From Ectocarpus siliculosus (lineage: Eukaryota > Sar > Phaeophyceae > Ectocarpales > Ectocarpaceae): a DNA stretch of 58,099 bases. This document shows, piece after piece, positions 21,778 to 33,241 of the stretch; position 1 is the stretch's first letter; every line of letters starts with the position of its first letter. The stretch spans positions 62,630 through 120,728 of the forward strand of contig FN648422.1 in assembly GCA_000310025.1 (NCBI GenBank), given 5' to 3'. Position numbers and translations under genes: made by a program. A model generated the notes under the pieces. That model made no database searches. It worked only from the letters and a program-made list of their open reading frames with translations, and was not told the origin of the DNA.

Positions 21778-24700
21778 CTGACTCCAAGTGGTTTTTTGAG
21801 AGAAAACAATCGAAAGAGAATGCAAGTTGGTATTCCCACCGACCACAGGTACCGTTCGGCGCGTTAAAAAAAGAAACAAATGAGTTCCAAGTTCCGTAAA
21901 GAAATATTGCAAATACCAGGAGGCACTTGTGACATTAATTGGCAAAAAAATAAGGATGGCCAGTCTTGTTATATCGATCCAACCCACGTTTCGCCCAACA
22001 AACTAACACGCAGAGAGAGAGGCAATGATGAAAACAGACGTAAAATAGACCACTTGCAACAGGACCCGCCGCACCAAAAAAATTGCTCTGGGCGGAGGGG
22101 AGGTTCTGTGGGGGATATGTTCAAAAAATCATAACTTTTTGCCCCGGGATCGGATTTTCATAAAACAATTTGCGTTGGATAGCTGACGAGCTGAAGTTTT
22201 TTCTGCAATTTTTGTTTATTTGTTTTGGAAACGAGGCACAAAGATAATGTTATTCTTAAACGAAAATCAACCCTTTCCCCCGAACTAAATTTATATTTTC
22301 TCGAACAGCCTGGGTTATTCAACAAAAACCCAAGATATTCGTCCCCCCGTTTTCCAAAAAACAAGGCAAAAATCACCAAAAAAACTTCAGCTCGTCAGCT
22401 ATCCAACGCAATTTATTTTATGAAAATCCGATTCCGGGGCAAAAAGTTATGATTTCTTGAAAATATCCCCCACAGAACCTCCCCTCCGCCCAGAGCATTT
22501 TTTTTGGTGCGGCGGGTCCTGTTGCAAGTGGTCTATAACACCCACCTCCAACGCCGCCTGTGCTGCTAGATCCGCCGCTCGCGACGCCATCGCGGCGGCG
22601 GCCAGCGCCCTCTCGGCCGAGAGCTGTGCATCCCTCGCCGCCTTTCTGGCGCTAACCGCACGCGTGCCAGGCGAAAGCCCGAAGTTCCCGGGCTTGCCGG
22701 ACGATCCGGCGGAAGTAACAGACCGCCTAGCGCTTCCGAAAGCGCCGAACAGACCGGGGCGGGCGGACCTGGAGCTCCTGATGCTTTGGAAAGAGCTAGG
22801 GGAGGGGCCGTCGGGGATGCCGATCGACAGCTGCGAGGTGAAGTTATTAGCGTCGCGGGGGCCGTAAGAAGGGGGAGGGGGGCGGTCATCAGGGGAGCCA
22901 TTGCGGCCTGCGCCGCCGTCCATAGCGTCGCCGTAGGACGGCGGCAGGGAGGACGCCTTGCGGACGCGGATCTTGCTCTTGTTCCTGAGGTGAGTGGACC
23001 GTAGTTCTTCCCAGCTCACGTCTGACGGAAATTCTTGGCCGATATCAGCCTTTGAAATGGCCGGAGGGCGGAGGGAAGGAGGATAGCAGGAAAGAAGCCG
23101 AGGGTGGGGGTGAGGTAGTGTAACGAAGTGAATTGCAACGGGAGTGCAAACGGAAGGTGCTGTCAGGAGTAGCGCGAGAGCATATGTGGTTGAAATCAAC
23201 ATCATAATCCAGTGTTAATATTGCGAAGAACAACGTACTGCGTGTGACGGTCCTTGGTTTGGTTTTGAGAAAAAATGAACCTTATGAAACAAGCCTCGAG
23301 ACTATTTCGCGCTGAAGTAAAGTTCCCATTAACCAACTAAACATGGAAAGTCCTTTTCCGATGTTGCAACGGACTACAAGGGGCGCTGCGGACAGGTTGC
23401 ATCACAGGGCCGGCTACCAGGTTTCAACGAGAGGCCAACCGACACCCCCAGAACTTCCACATTGTACACTGGCTCTAATTGTTCGACCATCGTTAACACT
23501 CGCTCTAGTCGAGGATGAGCGCCGTGAGCCAACAAGAAAGAACATGCAAAAAAAAAAAACAAGATGAGGCATCTCCACGAAGACAGACCGCATTTTGGCG
23601 CCCTTACCTACACTTGGTTATCGCTGCCGCGGCAAGTTGGTTTTCGGTTCAATGCTGATTCCTGCCCGATAGCGTCCGTAAACCCAACGTGGGGACGTTC
23701 ATAGAGCCCAGAAACAAAACGGGCTTTGGCTATGGGAAACGCTGAAGGTACCTCAACCAAGATATTGCACTGAGCCAACCTGCCAAAATTTGCGCCTACC
23801 AACAATTCGAAATCCGAAACGCACCATTCCATTCCTGTAGGTCTGACGGGAAGGTGTGGCAGATTTGCTCCTCGCGTTGTCTTCCAAGTCGTACTGACCC
23901 TTGCTGTCCAGCCTGCCCGACTTCGATGTGTCGTGCATCGACTTCGACCTCCGTGAGTTGGCCATCGACAGGCGCTGACTCCTTCGACCCCGTTCAATCG
24001 TGCCCACCGCGGGCATCATGCCGTCATGCTCCCAACGTGAGGCATCGACATCCTCTTCCACCGTCTCGTGGCGTGCCGAATCCTGCGAATGATCATCCGC
24101 GCGGCCCTCGGACTTGCTGCGGCGCATACCGAGGACGAAAGGAGAACGAGAAAGCCTTCCATCTGGGCTGATGCCGCTGGAACGCCTGCGGCCTGGCGTC
24201 ACTGACAACTGGCGTTCGCCGCGGTCAAACCCGTCGCCCCTGGGGGGTCCTCGCGAGCGTCCGACGCTCCTGGACCTGGAAACAAAAGCTCTGGGGGATC
24301 TTCCACCGTCGTAGCCCTCATCAACCGAGTGCTCGTACATGTGGCGCCCACGGAGGTCGTCTCTACCGTTAGACGTGGTCTGGCGGGGGGTCCTGAAACT
24401 TCCAGACCTTCCTGGGGTGTACGCGCCCTCTGCCGCGGGCGAACGTGAGGTGGCGGAGACCTGGCCTGGGCTAGACCTGTACATGCGGGGCCCCTCGGAG
24501 CGGCCCCGTGACAGCGAGCGGCCGCGCTGGTTCTCGCCCATGGCTATGCATCTCCCGGGGCTGGGGTGGGTTTGACTCGACGGCCCATCCGTTCCAGCGG
24601 GGCTGGCGCCGTACGACGTTATACCGCCGTCGGTCGATCGCGACGCCGAGCGCCCCTTGAGAGGGTTGCCCATGCTGAAGCCGCGTCCCTCTGAAGTGTT

Positions 24701-27700
24701 GAAGTCGTTCGATCTGCCGGGGGTCGTGCGGCCGAGCACGCCACCTAGCTCGAGGTCGTGGGCTTCATCCGCGGTCTTCATTTTCTCGGCGCTGCGGCGA
24801 CGGCACATGATGAAGCAAACCGCTAATAGAGCGGCAATAATGGCGACGCCTAGCGGAAGGGGTGGAAGCAAAAGATAGCAGCACGCAGGCCGAGGGGGAA
24901 GGGACGCGGGACGGCGCTGGTGTCTTAAAAAAGGGGCGCGGGTACGGATAGGGGAAAATACGGCAGTCGCCACGGCAACACGTGATAAACGCCGGTCGCC
25001 CTGGCGTGATCAAGTTGGTGCCCTAGCCTAAGTGTCCTAGCGGCGAGGTTCAGAAGTCGTCGACGACGTGTTACATCCGCATCCCGCAATAACACTGCGA
25101 CAGAGGTAATCAGATGCGGTTGATCGCAACTACCCTTGAGGAAGGAATGGATCAAGCCTTACGCGGCTCCAAAACGAAGGCAATGCAACGCAAACGAGTC
25201 GTTGTTGTGACCTCCCATCGAGGCTCTTCGTTAATGCAGCCAAGACCGAAAAAAAAGGGATGCGGGAGACAACAAATATCAAACATCAGCAGTTCTCGCC
25301 CCGCTCTCGCGTCGGGCTTAGGGCCCGTTATCTACATTCCCCGCCCGTCGGGGCCCTTCGCCGCGATGTCCCCCCCCCGCGGCGAGAGGGGTTAGCGCCT
25401 ACAAAAACGCACGGTTTTGAGCCTCCCCGCGAAGCTTGCGGAGACAAAAACAAATCTACAAAGTTGTCAATCGTCCAGCGAAGGACGCTCGCTGCTATCC
25501 GACGTGCGGAAGACGCTCCACAGCAGTGGTTGGGCAACGCGCGCGTTTCACACCACACCGGCTACAACAGGTATTCGGGACACGAGCAAAGCAGCAGCCG
25601 TGCGGGTACAAAAGTGGAAGTCTGCCGTCTGCCAGGAGTAACGCGGATACAAAGATGGTTGGTTTAAATCAACATCAGCATCGAGGGTATCGCGAAGAAC
25701 AACTTACTCCATGTGACGGCCCTTGGCTTTGAGAAAACATGGATCGTCGTCAACAAGCCCCGAGACTACTTCGCGCTAAGAGCAAGCTCCTACCCGCACC
25801 GAGCATCATAACGGAGCATAAAAACGCCACAAGGCCCCGCGACTGGAATGCTCACCGCAGACTCCGGCCACGATGAGCAAAGCCAAGCTCATGTCCCCGA
25901 CCCCCGTTCCTCCGGCCTCATCTTGGTACTCTGGTACCTCGACGGAGGAAGGGGTGCTTTGTGCCTCCAGGAGTTCGAAGAACGAGCTCCGTCCCGAAAC
26001 GGATGAATTTCGGTCCGTGACTTCGACGAAATAGCCAAGTCCAGGTTCTTCGCTGCACGACGAGGACAAACACCAGAGACCGCGCGAAGCAAAAGATGGT
26101 CGTTAGAATAACAAAGGTAATATAATGATGGGAGGGAAGGGGAAGGGGGAGGGGGGGCAAGGTGGGGAGCGGGCAAGAAAAACGGAAAGGCTCTGCACGG
26201 AGTCGGCGAACAGAGTTCGTCAAGGGCAACGTTGCCACGCCGTTGTGATACTGAGCACCAAGCTAAATAGTTGTCGTCATCCATAGCAGTGGGCACGCAT
26301 GCCGCGTAGACCGATACAAGTATCAGCAGGCAGAAAAACCAGCACATTGTCGGTTTAAGATTACAACTTTGTGAGCCCAGAAATTCGAGGCCCGAAGAAG
26401 TATGCATGAGGAGAGTGCGTCACACTCTACCCTTTTTTCGGGCACACCAGCCGGGGTCACACTCGGTACCACATGATTAGTTCCCAGCCCTTCGACAGTA
26501 GCAGACAACAGCAACAACCACCCACACACATTTTCTGCACTCACTTGGCTGATATTCTCACCAACACCGAGCCATCGGCGACGTTGCAACCTGCCGACTC
26601 GCTGCACCAAGCAGCCACCTAGCGGGTGGGGGGAGGAGAGAGAACGGCAGAGATAGGGTAAAATCATTACATAATTTAGCAAGAGAACGAACTGGTGTGG
26701 ACACAGGCATGCGTTCTGCCATTAGTGTGCTCTTTTGGTTATGTTGAAGATAGCAACATGTTTGACTCGGCGATTTGTTGGCAACACCTTGCCCGCTCTC
26801 TATGTAGTACTTTAAAGCAGAGGACACCGGTAGCCGCGCCCACCCACGCCTTCTGCAGCAATAGCAACACAACAGCTGTGGAACGTGCAAAACTGCAGCA
26901 AGAAAAGCTTCAAACCTGCGGAGCGGGCCCACACATACCGAACCCATGTCCATGCTTACGCCACCGCACAACATATGTGTAAAGTGGATAGGGACCCTGG
27001 TTCCCAATGACTACAGTATCCGAGTGCATCGATGTGGAGCGTATGCGTAGGTTATGTTGTGTCGTTCGTATCAACGCTACAATACCTGTCGATTTTTTTC
27101 TCAAGTCAGGATTTTCTATGAACCCATGTACCCCTATATTCAACTCTCTCAGAATGATAATCGGTGAATGTGACGTGATGAAGTAGTGTGTACGGCGTGC
27201 GGCACCCAAACTACGCAAAACGTGCACCACTCGACAATGTTTTCGTGTTTGCAGTCAGCAGCATGAGCAGACAACACTTCGACAAAAACTATGCGAGAGC
27301 TGTGTTGCACATGTATGATTGTCAGCAGAAACAGAGAGGGCTGGGAACAACAGCAGTATGCACACAATGCGCCAAGGCTACCACTCGACAACGGACGTCA
27401 TGGAAACAATCATAACCTTACCAGCCGTTACATAAGCTGCACCGACAGCGACACCGTCGTGTTCCCGACGTGATGCGACAACACAAGTGCTGATCTGCCG
27501 TCCAATGTTCGCGACAGCCAGTCCATGAATCATCCTCTTGATACATGATAAAAAGTTCCGGCAGACCATGGACCTCGGAGTGCCTTACCCTTGGTATGCA
27601 TGCCTATATCCCTGTGCACAAGAAAAGGTTCTACTGTAGAAACAAGTGGTTTGCTTCGATTTTTACTCGTCTAACGAACGACCAGCAGAAAATGTAGCAT

Positions 27701-28747
27701 AGCTGCTGATACTGCTGTACAATCAACAAGTCAGGCAGAGTCACACAGGAACGCATCCTTTGAAAATTCAATGCAAAAAGACTCCAGCACATCCCGTTCG
27801 ACTGTGGTGGGTCATGTCTCGAACGGGGTATTGTAGTCTTGCTGTGTTTGTATTGATTTTTCCTAAAAATGAAGACACGAAAAGCGGCTGCTGTACCTCT
27901 CTCCTACATTACATTACCCCCACCTGATTGGCTCCTTTGAAGAGGTCGATGTCGTACGGGCCAACCACAGTCTCTCCCGTAGTCGTGAACTCAACCAAAA
28001 TGGGTTCTCCGCCGTAGATGGTATCATCGCTGGGTGCATGCACAGGAGAGGGGGGTGGGAGGAGGGCAGCAGAAGCCACGAGACAGCCGTTGGAAACAAG
28101 CCAGCACGGCTCTGGAAGTGGGGAAATCTCGAAAAGAGAACACCGATGTTATCGTAGATATACTGCTGCGAAACGAGAAATCACACGGTGGCACGCACCC
28201 ACTGGAAAAATCAATGAAAGCATCATGTCTTCCTTTCCAGCCCTTACATAACACTCGGGGTATTGCTTGCCTCTTCCTGTGGAGTTCTGCGCAGAAGGTA
28301 TTGGTTTTCGACTTTACGGACTTTGGGAAGTGTTGTGACAGCTTCTGGAGAAAACGACAAGCGTGGCCAAAGCCGCTAAGACACCCCGACAGAATACGCA
28401 CACAGCGCACAACACTATTTATGCAAATGATGTACGCATCACGACAAACAAGCGAGTGGGGAAAAAGCGCACGTTGTCGCCCCGCAAAAGAAGACTGCAG
28501 CAGTATGCATACGCAGGGGCAATCACAGACCTCCTCCCTTGCACCGGTTAAAAACAAAAAACACGACTGCTGTACCACAGCTGGCCATAAAAGTCGAAGA
28601 GTCTGTTAGTAAATAGACTAGAAGTACAGTAAGTCTTCTCAACCTGGTCGGGGAGGTGACGGTGATGGTCTCTTCGGCTTGGGCCTCGACAATGGCAGCT
28701 CCTTCCACCAGGCACCCTACCGCTGCTGCTGTTGCCCACGCCGCCAC
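20887..28747 (-). CDS. Gene B: Kre9/KNH-like single-pass membrane protein, paralogue of gene A
   Basis: Exons read on the minus strand: about 28747-28644, 28029-27924, about 26262-26212, 26052-25856, 24849-23825, 23049-22546 and 21777-20887 (stop). The first exon gives a hydrophobic leader ending AQAEE, then TITVTSPT; the next gives DDTIYGGEPILVEFTTTGE and DIDLFKGANQ; then NGVATLPLTNS; then GLGYFVEVTDRNSS and a Ser/Glu stalk. These make one Kre9/KNH-like domain. A membrane helix spans the 25856/24849 junction (LALLIVAGVCG, then VAIIAALLAVCFIM) and is followed by CRRRS. The tail is Arg/Ser-rich (RSRSVGRSRG and others), then Pro/Ser, then an Ala-rich coiled coil, then an acidic/basic end. The order and intron phases mirror gene A. 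Unsettled points: no in-frame ATG is present in the first exon (only GTG; a stop lies just upstream), so a short ATG exon is missing; the donor after NGVATLPLTNS is one base out of phase; and the 23825/23049 junction could instead separate two genes. A wall-sensing role is inference. Confidence 0.7.
22048..22533. mobile_element. MITE with about 155 bp terminal inverted repeats in a gene B intron
   Basis: Left and right ends read inward as GACCACTTGCAACAGGACCC and continue as near-perfect reverse complements for about 155 bases (22048-22205 and 22376-22533). Both sides are flanked by TA (22046-22047 and 22534-22535). The interior is AT-rich with no reading frame. TA duplication is typical of Tc1/mariner-like and related elements. 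It lies inside the intron 22545-21778 and abuts the 22546 donor closely. Confidence 0.85.
22546..23049 (-). other. Gene B Pro/Ser and Ala-rich coiled-coil exon
   Basis: Acceptor TTTCAAAG, then ADIGQEFPSDVSWEELR, a Pro-rich PPPPSYG segment, and an Ala-rich helix (ARKAARDAQLSAERALAAAA and onward) ending QAALE before GTGGGT. It is exactly 168 codons in phase 0 at both ends. It corresponds to gene A exon 3212-2918. Confidence 0.65.
23160..23340. repeat. Intron duplication, copy 1
   Basis: This segment resembles 25632-25800 in the same orientation (ATCAACATCA, GCGAAGAACAAC-TACT, TGTGACGG-CCTTGG, GAGACTA-TTCGCGCT). Both copies lie in introns of gene B about 2.47 kb apart. In this copy a minus-strand frame reads as a signal-peptide-like MMLISTTYALALLLTAPSVC; the other copy has a stop at the equivalent site. 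Confidence 0.7.
23825..24849 (-). other. Gene B Arg/Ser-rich cytoplasmic tail exon
   Basis: After the second half of the membrane helix and CRRRS, the 341 codons are dominated by Arg, Ser and Gly with many R-x-x-S basophilic-kinase-like sites (GRSASRS, GRSLSRGRS, RRSKSEGR, RRSKSMHD). The composition differs sharply from the S/T-P-rich tail of gene A, although position and architecture match. The exon ends AATGGAATG before GTGCGT, in phase 0. Confidence 0.65.
25632..25800. repeat. Intron duplication, copy 2
   Basis: Partner of 23160-23340; see that entry. It lies in the intron between gene B exons 26052-25856 and 24849-23825. The equivalent of the leader-like frame is broken by a TAA. Confidence 0.7.
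25856..28029 (-). other. Gene B extracellular Kre9/KNH-like domain and stalk
   Basis: Exon 28029-27924 (35 codons after one base) aligns with gene A exon 8581-8482. Exon 26262-26212 carries NGVATLPLTNS, matching NGFLVVTLPDG of gene A. Exon 26052-25856 carries GLGYFVEVTD, matching SAYSFLVGD, then a Ser/Glu-rich stalk (STPSSVEVPEYQDE) before the membrane. The LCDGGC cysteine pair of gene A has no clear counterpart in gene B. Confidence 0.65.
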
Positions 28748-28775
28748 GACGAGCAGAGGATCAATCCAACGGACG

Positions 28776-31054
28776 ATACGGGGAGGGGAGCAAGATCAAA
28801 CAAGGCACCGGCAACACACCCGATCGCACTTCAAACTTTAAGTAACACTTACCTGAAAAACAATCAAAGGGGCGTGATTTGCCGCTTCTCGCCCTCTAGG
28901 TGTGTGTCGCTTTGGTCACTCTGGCCACTGGTCCGGCGAGAGTACCTACATGGCTAATAACTGAACACGGCTCGATTTTCCGTCGTTGCATTTTTTTCAA
29001 AAGTTTAAAGTGGACAAACAAAAAAGCGACTCTTTGAAGCTAACCGCGGCTGTTCAGATACACCTTGCACAAACAGGAAAAATATTTACGAGCTCTTGGC
29101 ATCTTGGCATGGGCACATTCTTCAGAGGGGTATGCAGAGGGTAGGGTGCGTTTCCCGGACGGTCAGCCGCAGACCACGATACGTCATATGGATTTCGAGG
29201 AAGGCGTCGCGGACAGAGATTGTCGGACTATTTATGGAGTAGCCGCCGGCCCTCTCTGAACTGCTTGACTGTTGATGGGGGTTTCTGCACTGGACCTGAA
29301 ATCTTCTAGTGAATTGCTCGTGTCCAGTCGACAGCAGTCAGTCAGTCAGCAGTCGACAACAAACGGGACTGGGGCGTGTTACCTGTGGGGAACAATCAAT
29401 CACCAAGGAAGTACAGGATTGAGCGGCTGATGCTTGGTGTGCGAATAGACACGACCCTCACCTAGCAATATTGACCCCCAATTCAGATTTCGCCCCTTCC
29501 TTGTTGTGCGAAGGGTTTTCCTGCTGCCCTCCACATTGGGCTCCGACGCCATGTCCCACAAGGTCATGAGGAAGCGAACAGGGGCGCCAGATTGTCGTGC
29601 TCCTTGCAGATTGCTCGTCTGTCCGCGGCGGCAATGCCCTCTGGAGACAAAGGGTGAGCCTCGCTTCGGGGATGGGTGCTTGTTCGGGTTGTCGGTGGAG
29701 GTTGGCGGCCCACCGCAGCAGAGAGGGGAGCCAAGGGAGGGAGACGCTGCGTCGTGTGGCGGACTGCTGTTCTGTGTTGTGCCACCTCTAGCGAGGGGGG
29801 GGGCACCGCAAAATGTTTGGAACAGTAAACGATGGTACAACGAAATCGTACAACCCCGACAGTTCCCGCCAACGATCATCTCTCTGCTCTGTCTGCTGTG
29901 TGCATGCGGCAACATGAACGAACACGAAGTAGCGCCGCACTGCTCGAAGCATCCGCTGGTGCCGACTCTCGTACGTTGTACCAGCTTACTCATGCCCGGG
30001 GCAAAGGAGGCAGCAAGGTGAATGCAATATCCCCAACCTACCAACGTCCCCCGGTAAGCGTCGGAGCAGTAGACTACTGCTGCTGCTGTAGTATCTTGCA
30101 TCGAGGTAAAACCACCGAAGACCTTCAATTTTTATGCCTCTCGTCCCAGCCAGTAGAGATGTTAGGGTTACAGTAGGTCATGGCTTACGTGTGTATGGTA
30201 CCACTGTAGACTCACCGAGAAACGAGAACAGGGTGGCATCACAGACGTCCTAAAATGTACACTCCGCAAGACCTTTGCTTTGCCGCGTCAAGCATCAACG
30301 CCGCATGCGGAAAGAGCGGCGCTACTTTCCCTCCTCGTCTGCCGTTGGTGAGCTGTGCCGCGGTACTAATATTTACAACTGAACTGCTGTTGTTTGTTGT
30401 AATGGCCAGGTGTAACCACTGTAGACTAACAGCAGGATACAGCAGTATAGTAGCAGACTACCGGTACACAAGGTAGGCGGTGTGCAGATGGAAGTGGGGC
30501 AGATGAAGGAACAAGAGTGCGCAACCCCCCGTCATCCTTGGTGTGAATATGGAACAACATGCATGATGTGAGAAAAGATACGCGTTGACAAACCTTGCGG
30601 CTTAAGGGTGCTTCTTAGGGTTACAGTATTGTTAACGCAACGACGAAATCGTTCTTTTTAAAACGGAACGGTTGAAAGAAAACCCCGACTTTTTTTTGCT
30701 TGTTCTTTTCGTGATGTCATAAAAAAAAACACGTTTCCTTCCCTGAATACACGCTTTGCTCGGCACACAACAGGTTGACATGGTATTGCTCACCATAGAG
30801 CAGCGATAAAAGCGCAATACGCAGCACCCGGCACAGAGGACAACACACTTAGAAAGATCCCGTCCACCGGGCCTGCTGTTTTCAGTTTTTAGCAACAACA
30901 GGCGCACGGCAGAGTGTCGCAACCTGGGTGTTGCTTGCGATTTCTTCAGTTTGCCAGCTCATTTTTCACGGTTGCGACTCCCATCTTTGACCACCACCTA
31001 CCCAAAGGTAGACGAGCTCAACAATCATAGGGCGGCAGCCGCGCTGACGGCCAG
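28776..31054. other. Gene-free stretch upstream of gene B
   Basis: It should contain the promoter and any short ATG exon of gene B. A tandem acceptor-donor (TTTTTCAGGTAAGTG on the minus strand near 28855) is the only splice-like signal I noticed. No TATA-type promoter is convincing. The open frame at 29400-30128 is not recognisable. Confidence 0.4.
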
Positions 31055-31170
31055 CATCATATAGATGGCCAATCCGAAAGAATTAGCGTGTTGGAGGCCC
31101 TGTTGCTCTACTGCTGGTGACGCCGTGGATTGATGTTGATGTGTCCGACCAAAAACAGATCATCTCGCCG
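31055..31170 (+). repeat. Direct repeat, copy 1
   Basis: About 115 bases similar to 31279-31390 (ATCATATAGA, CCGAA-GAAT-AGCG, TTGGAGG-C-TG). It appears to be an old local duplication and is non-coding. Confidence 0.6.
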
Positions 31171-31278
31171 CAATTTTTCCAACGGCATTTTGGTGAGGTG
31201 GCACACGTCTCTCACACACCTTATTGAGCAGCACCCAAGCACCCAATACCCACGAAGCAGCACGGCGCCGGGAGATGG

Positions 31279-31390
31279 TATCATATAGACAGCCGAACCG
31301 AAGGAATCAGCGCTTTGGAGGTCTTGGTGGTGCTGCTGTACTCGTTCTACTGTTTCCGTGTTTGCTATGTGTGATCGAAAAAAATTCCCC
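31279..31390 (+). repeat. Direct repeat, copy 2
   Basis: Partner of 31055-31170. It falls inside an unremarkable open frame (31224-31601) that I do not call a gene. Confidence 0.6.
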
Positions 31391-31732
31391 AGCACCAACA
31401 GCAGCAGTTGAAGACGAGAGCACCACGCAATGTCTAGTTTTGGACCAAGAACGGACTGAACGCCGCTTCTGCCGCTTGTCCATCTCCACAACAGACCTGG
31501 ACGTGAGTCTGGCAGGTCTTTCTAGCGTTCTCAGTGATGTTACAGCGCCTGCGGTGCGCTTGTCCGATGCTTCTGTCAAAAACACGAATTCGTTTAAGTA
31601 GCAAGCCCCAAAAAAACCGGGCTCCTTCTTTTCACGCTTTCGTTCAAAAACGCCTCCATATGTGTTCAAGAAAAAACGGTTTCGTTTTTTTTTTCGTGTT
31701 TTATTGGTCGATAAGAAGTTAAGCGTGAAAAG

Positions 31733-31804
31733 GTTCTCCAGAAAGTATTTGCCTACAGACAAGTATTTGGGCAGGTTCTCAAGAAAGTATTTGCCTGCCA
31801 GACA
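31733..31804 (+). repeat. Short two-copy tandem repeat
   Basis: Two copies of about 35 bases share AGGTTCTC-AGAAAGTATTTG and CCT-C-AGAC. They immediately precede the transposon at 31817. Confidence 0.8.
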
Positions 31805-31816
31805 ACTACCAAAATA

Positions 31817-33239
31817 CAGTAGCGGCTACGGATTTAAGAGAGAGGAATTGGCGTGTACCAATAACAATCGATTTAAGAGAAATTTCCTTTTGCAGCTGGG
31901 ATTTTTCTCTTAAATCGAACAATGTGGAAACCACGTGGACACACACACCCACACAGCTGCAGACACCATGCCCTGCGTGGCGGGCAGTCGCTGCACGGCT
32001 GTCCCCGATCACACGCCAGGCCCGCCGGCGTTCACAAACCACCAATGTAGAGGAGTCTGCAGGCAGTACCTCCATGGCACCTGTGGTGTGGTGGACCCTC
32101 AGGGCACCTCCGAGATGCATCGCATCTGCCACAACTGCCTTTCCTCCCGTGAGCGCATGACTTCAGGCTGTAGAGGACAACGTGGAGGTAGCCGAAGCGA
32201 TCGTTACAGAGATGGTAGAGGACCTCTGTGATGAGAATTTGGTGGCCATGGATCTTTCCTCTGACGACGAGGACGACGACCTGGTTGAGCTACGCCAATC
32301 GGGACAGTCGGCGGCGGCAGCGGCCCCGGCTCCGCCGCCGTACGCGAATGTAGCAAATCATTTTGGTGAACTTGAGGATACTGCCGAGAAGTGCCGCATG
32401 TCCGAAGTGTCTTTTCACCTCCGCAAGGCTAAGCTAGCGTGGATGAGTGCCTACGGTTCGAGGGAAACCAAGCAGACGTGCATGAGCGACTTCCTTTGAC
32501 GGTTGCAGCGCAGATCGTGTTCAGGCTGACAGGTCGCCAGGGTAGCGTTGGTTTCTTGGGTTTGTGTTATTTGTACGGCGAGTGATGTTTTGATATTGTG
32601 AAGCTGTTTTTTGTTCGTTGACTCGTGTTTTTGTCGGGGGTTCAAATCGATGGGATGAGAGGTATGAGGGTGTTACATATGTTGAGGGTACGGTGGGAGG
32701 AAGGTGCAGTGTGTAAACGGGTGCGTCGTTCTTGAGTGCTGGTGCATTCGTCGCCTCGTGTTGTCCTTCTAGAAGAGGTGCAACTATGAAACCCAGCTAT
32801 AAAACAACTCAACCAAAACCTTTTACGTGTCCACGTGCAAAAATGTGCATCGCATCACACGACGATGATTTATTTTTCCAGAACGCAGATCCACCAAAAG
32901 CGTACAACGTACAGCAGTGCTTGGGTCCACGTGCTTGCCAACCAAGAGAATGAGCGGTGTTTGGAGGTAGCCCGACGTGGTAACGCTAGCTGCGCAAGTG
33001 ACATGCATGATACGCTCTCTTTATGACCTATTTTGGCATTCGAGTGTAGTCAGTGCGCGAGAGCCCCTGTTTCACGACCTTCAGTTTTGTCTACGATATA
33101 AGAGAGAATTCTCTTAAAGTGAGATTCTGTTTAAGAAAATTCTCTCTTATATCGTAGCCAACACGATATAACAGAAAGCCGGATTTAAGAGAGTGAAATT
33201 GGCTTGTACCGACCCTCTCTTAAACCGTAGCCGCTACTG
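31817..33239 (+). mobile_element. DNA transposon with TA target duplication and a zinc-finger frame
   Basis: The ends are perfect inverted repeats (CAGTAGCGGCTACG inward from each side), flanked by TA at 31815-31816 and 33240-33241. Subterminal copies of TTTAAGAGAG and of an AAGAGAGAATTCTCTTA-type palindrome fill both flanks. Inside is a Cys/His-rich reading frame (next entry). No DDE transposase motif was found, so it may be non-autonomous or may encode an unrecognised enzyme. Confidence 0.8.
31968..32499 (+). pseudogene. Transposon zinc-finger protein, frame-disrupted
   Basis: The frame from 31968 encodes a compact Cys/His module: MPCVAGSRC, then H-x-C-x3-C-x3-LHGTCG, about ten residues, then EMHRICHNC. 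About 30 bases later the sensible reading moves to another frame, opening at about 32159 and ending in a stop at 32499. That frame gives an acidic helix (VEVAEAIVTEMVEDL), SSDDEDDD, a Pro/Ala linker and a basic end (SFHLRKAKLAWMSAYGS). No intron can join the two frames: the GT-AG pair between them is 18 bases. It may therefore be a decayed gene, two overlapping genes or a sequencing indel. It probably binds DNA, by analogy with other transposon zinc fingers (inference). Confidence 0.55.
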
Positions 33240-33241
33240 TA

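Noticed and set aside
23045-23205. Signal-peptide-like start MMLISTTYALALLLTAPSVC upstream of the 23049 exon
   Set aside because: Kept only as a finding: it lies in a duplicated intron segment, and the exon that follows has a good acceptor in phase with the previous gene B exon.
27400-27570. Possible gene B exon ending AAYVTAG before GTAAGG
   Set aside because: Its end phase does not fit the next exon and the sequence does not match the Kre9-like domain; 26262-26212 fits better.
29400-30128. 242-codon minus-strand frame
   Set aside because: No recognisable domain and an opposing frame of similar length; treated as chance.
31224-31601. 125-codon plus-strand frame
   Set aside because: It begins inside a local duplication and has no domain; not called.
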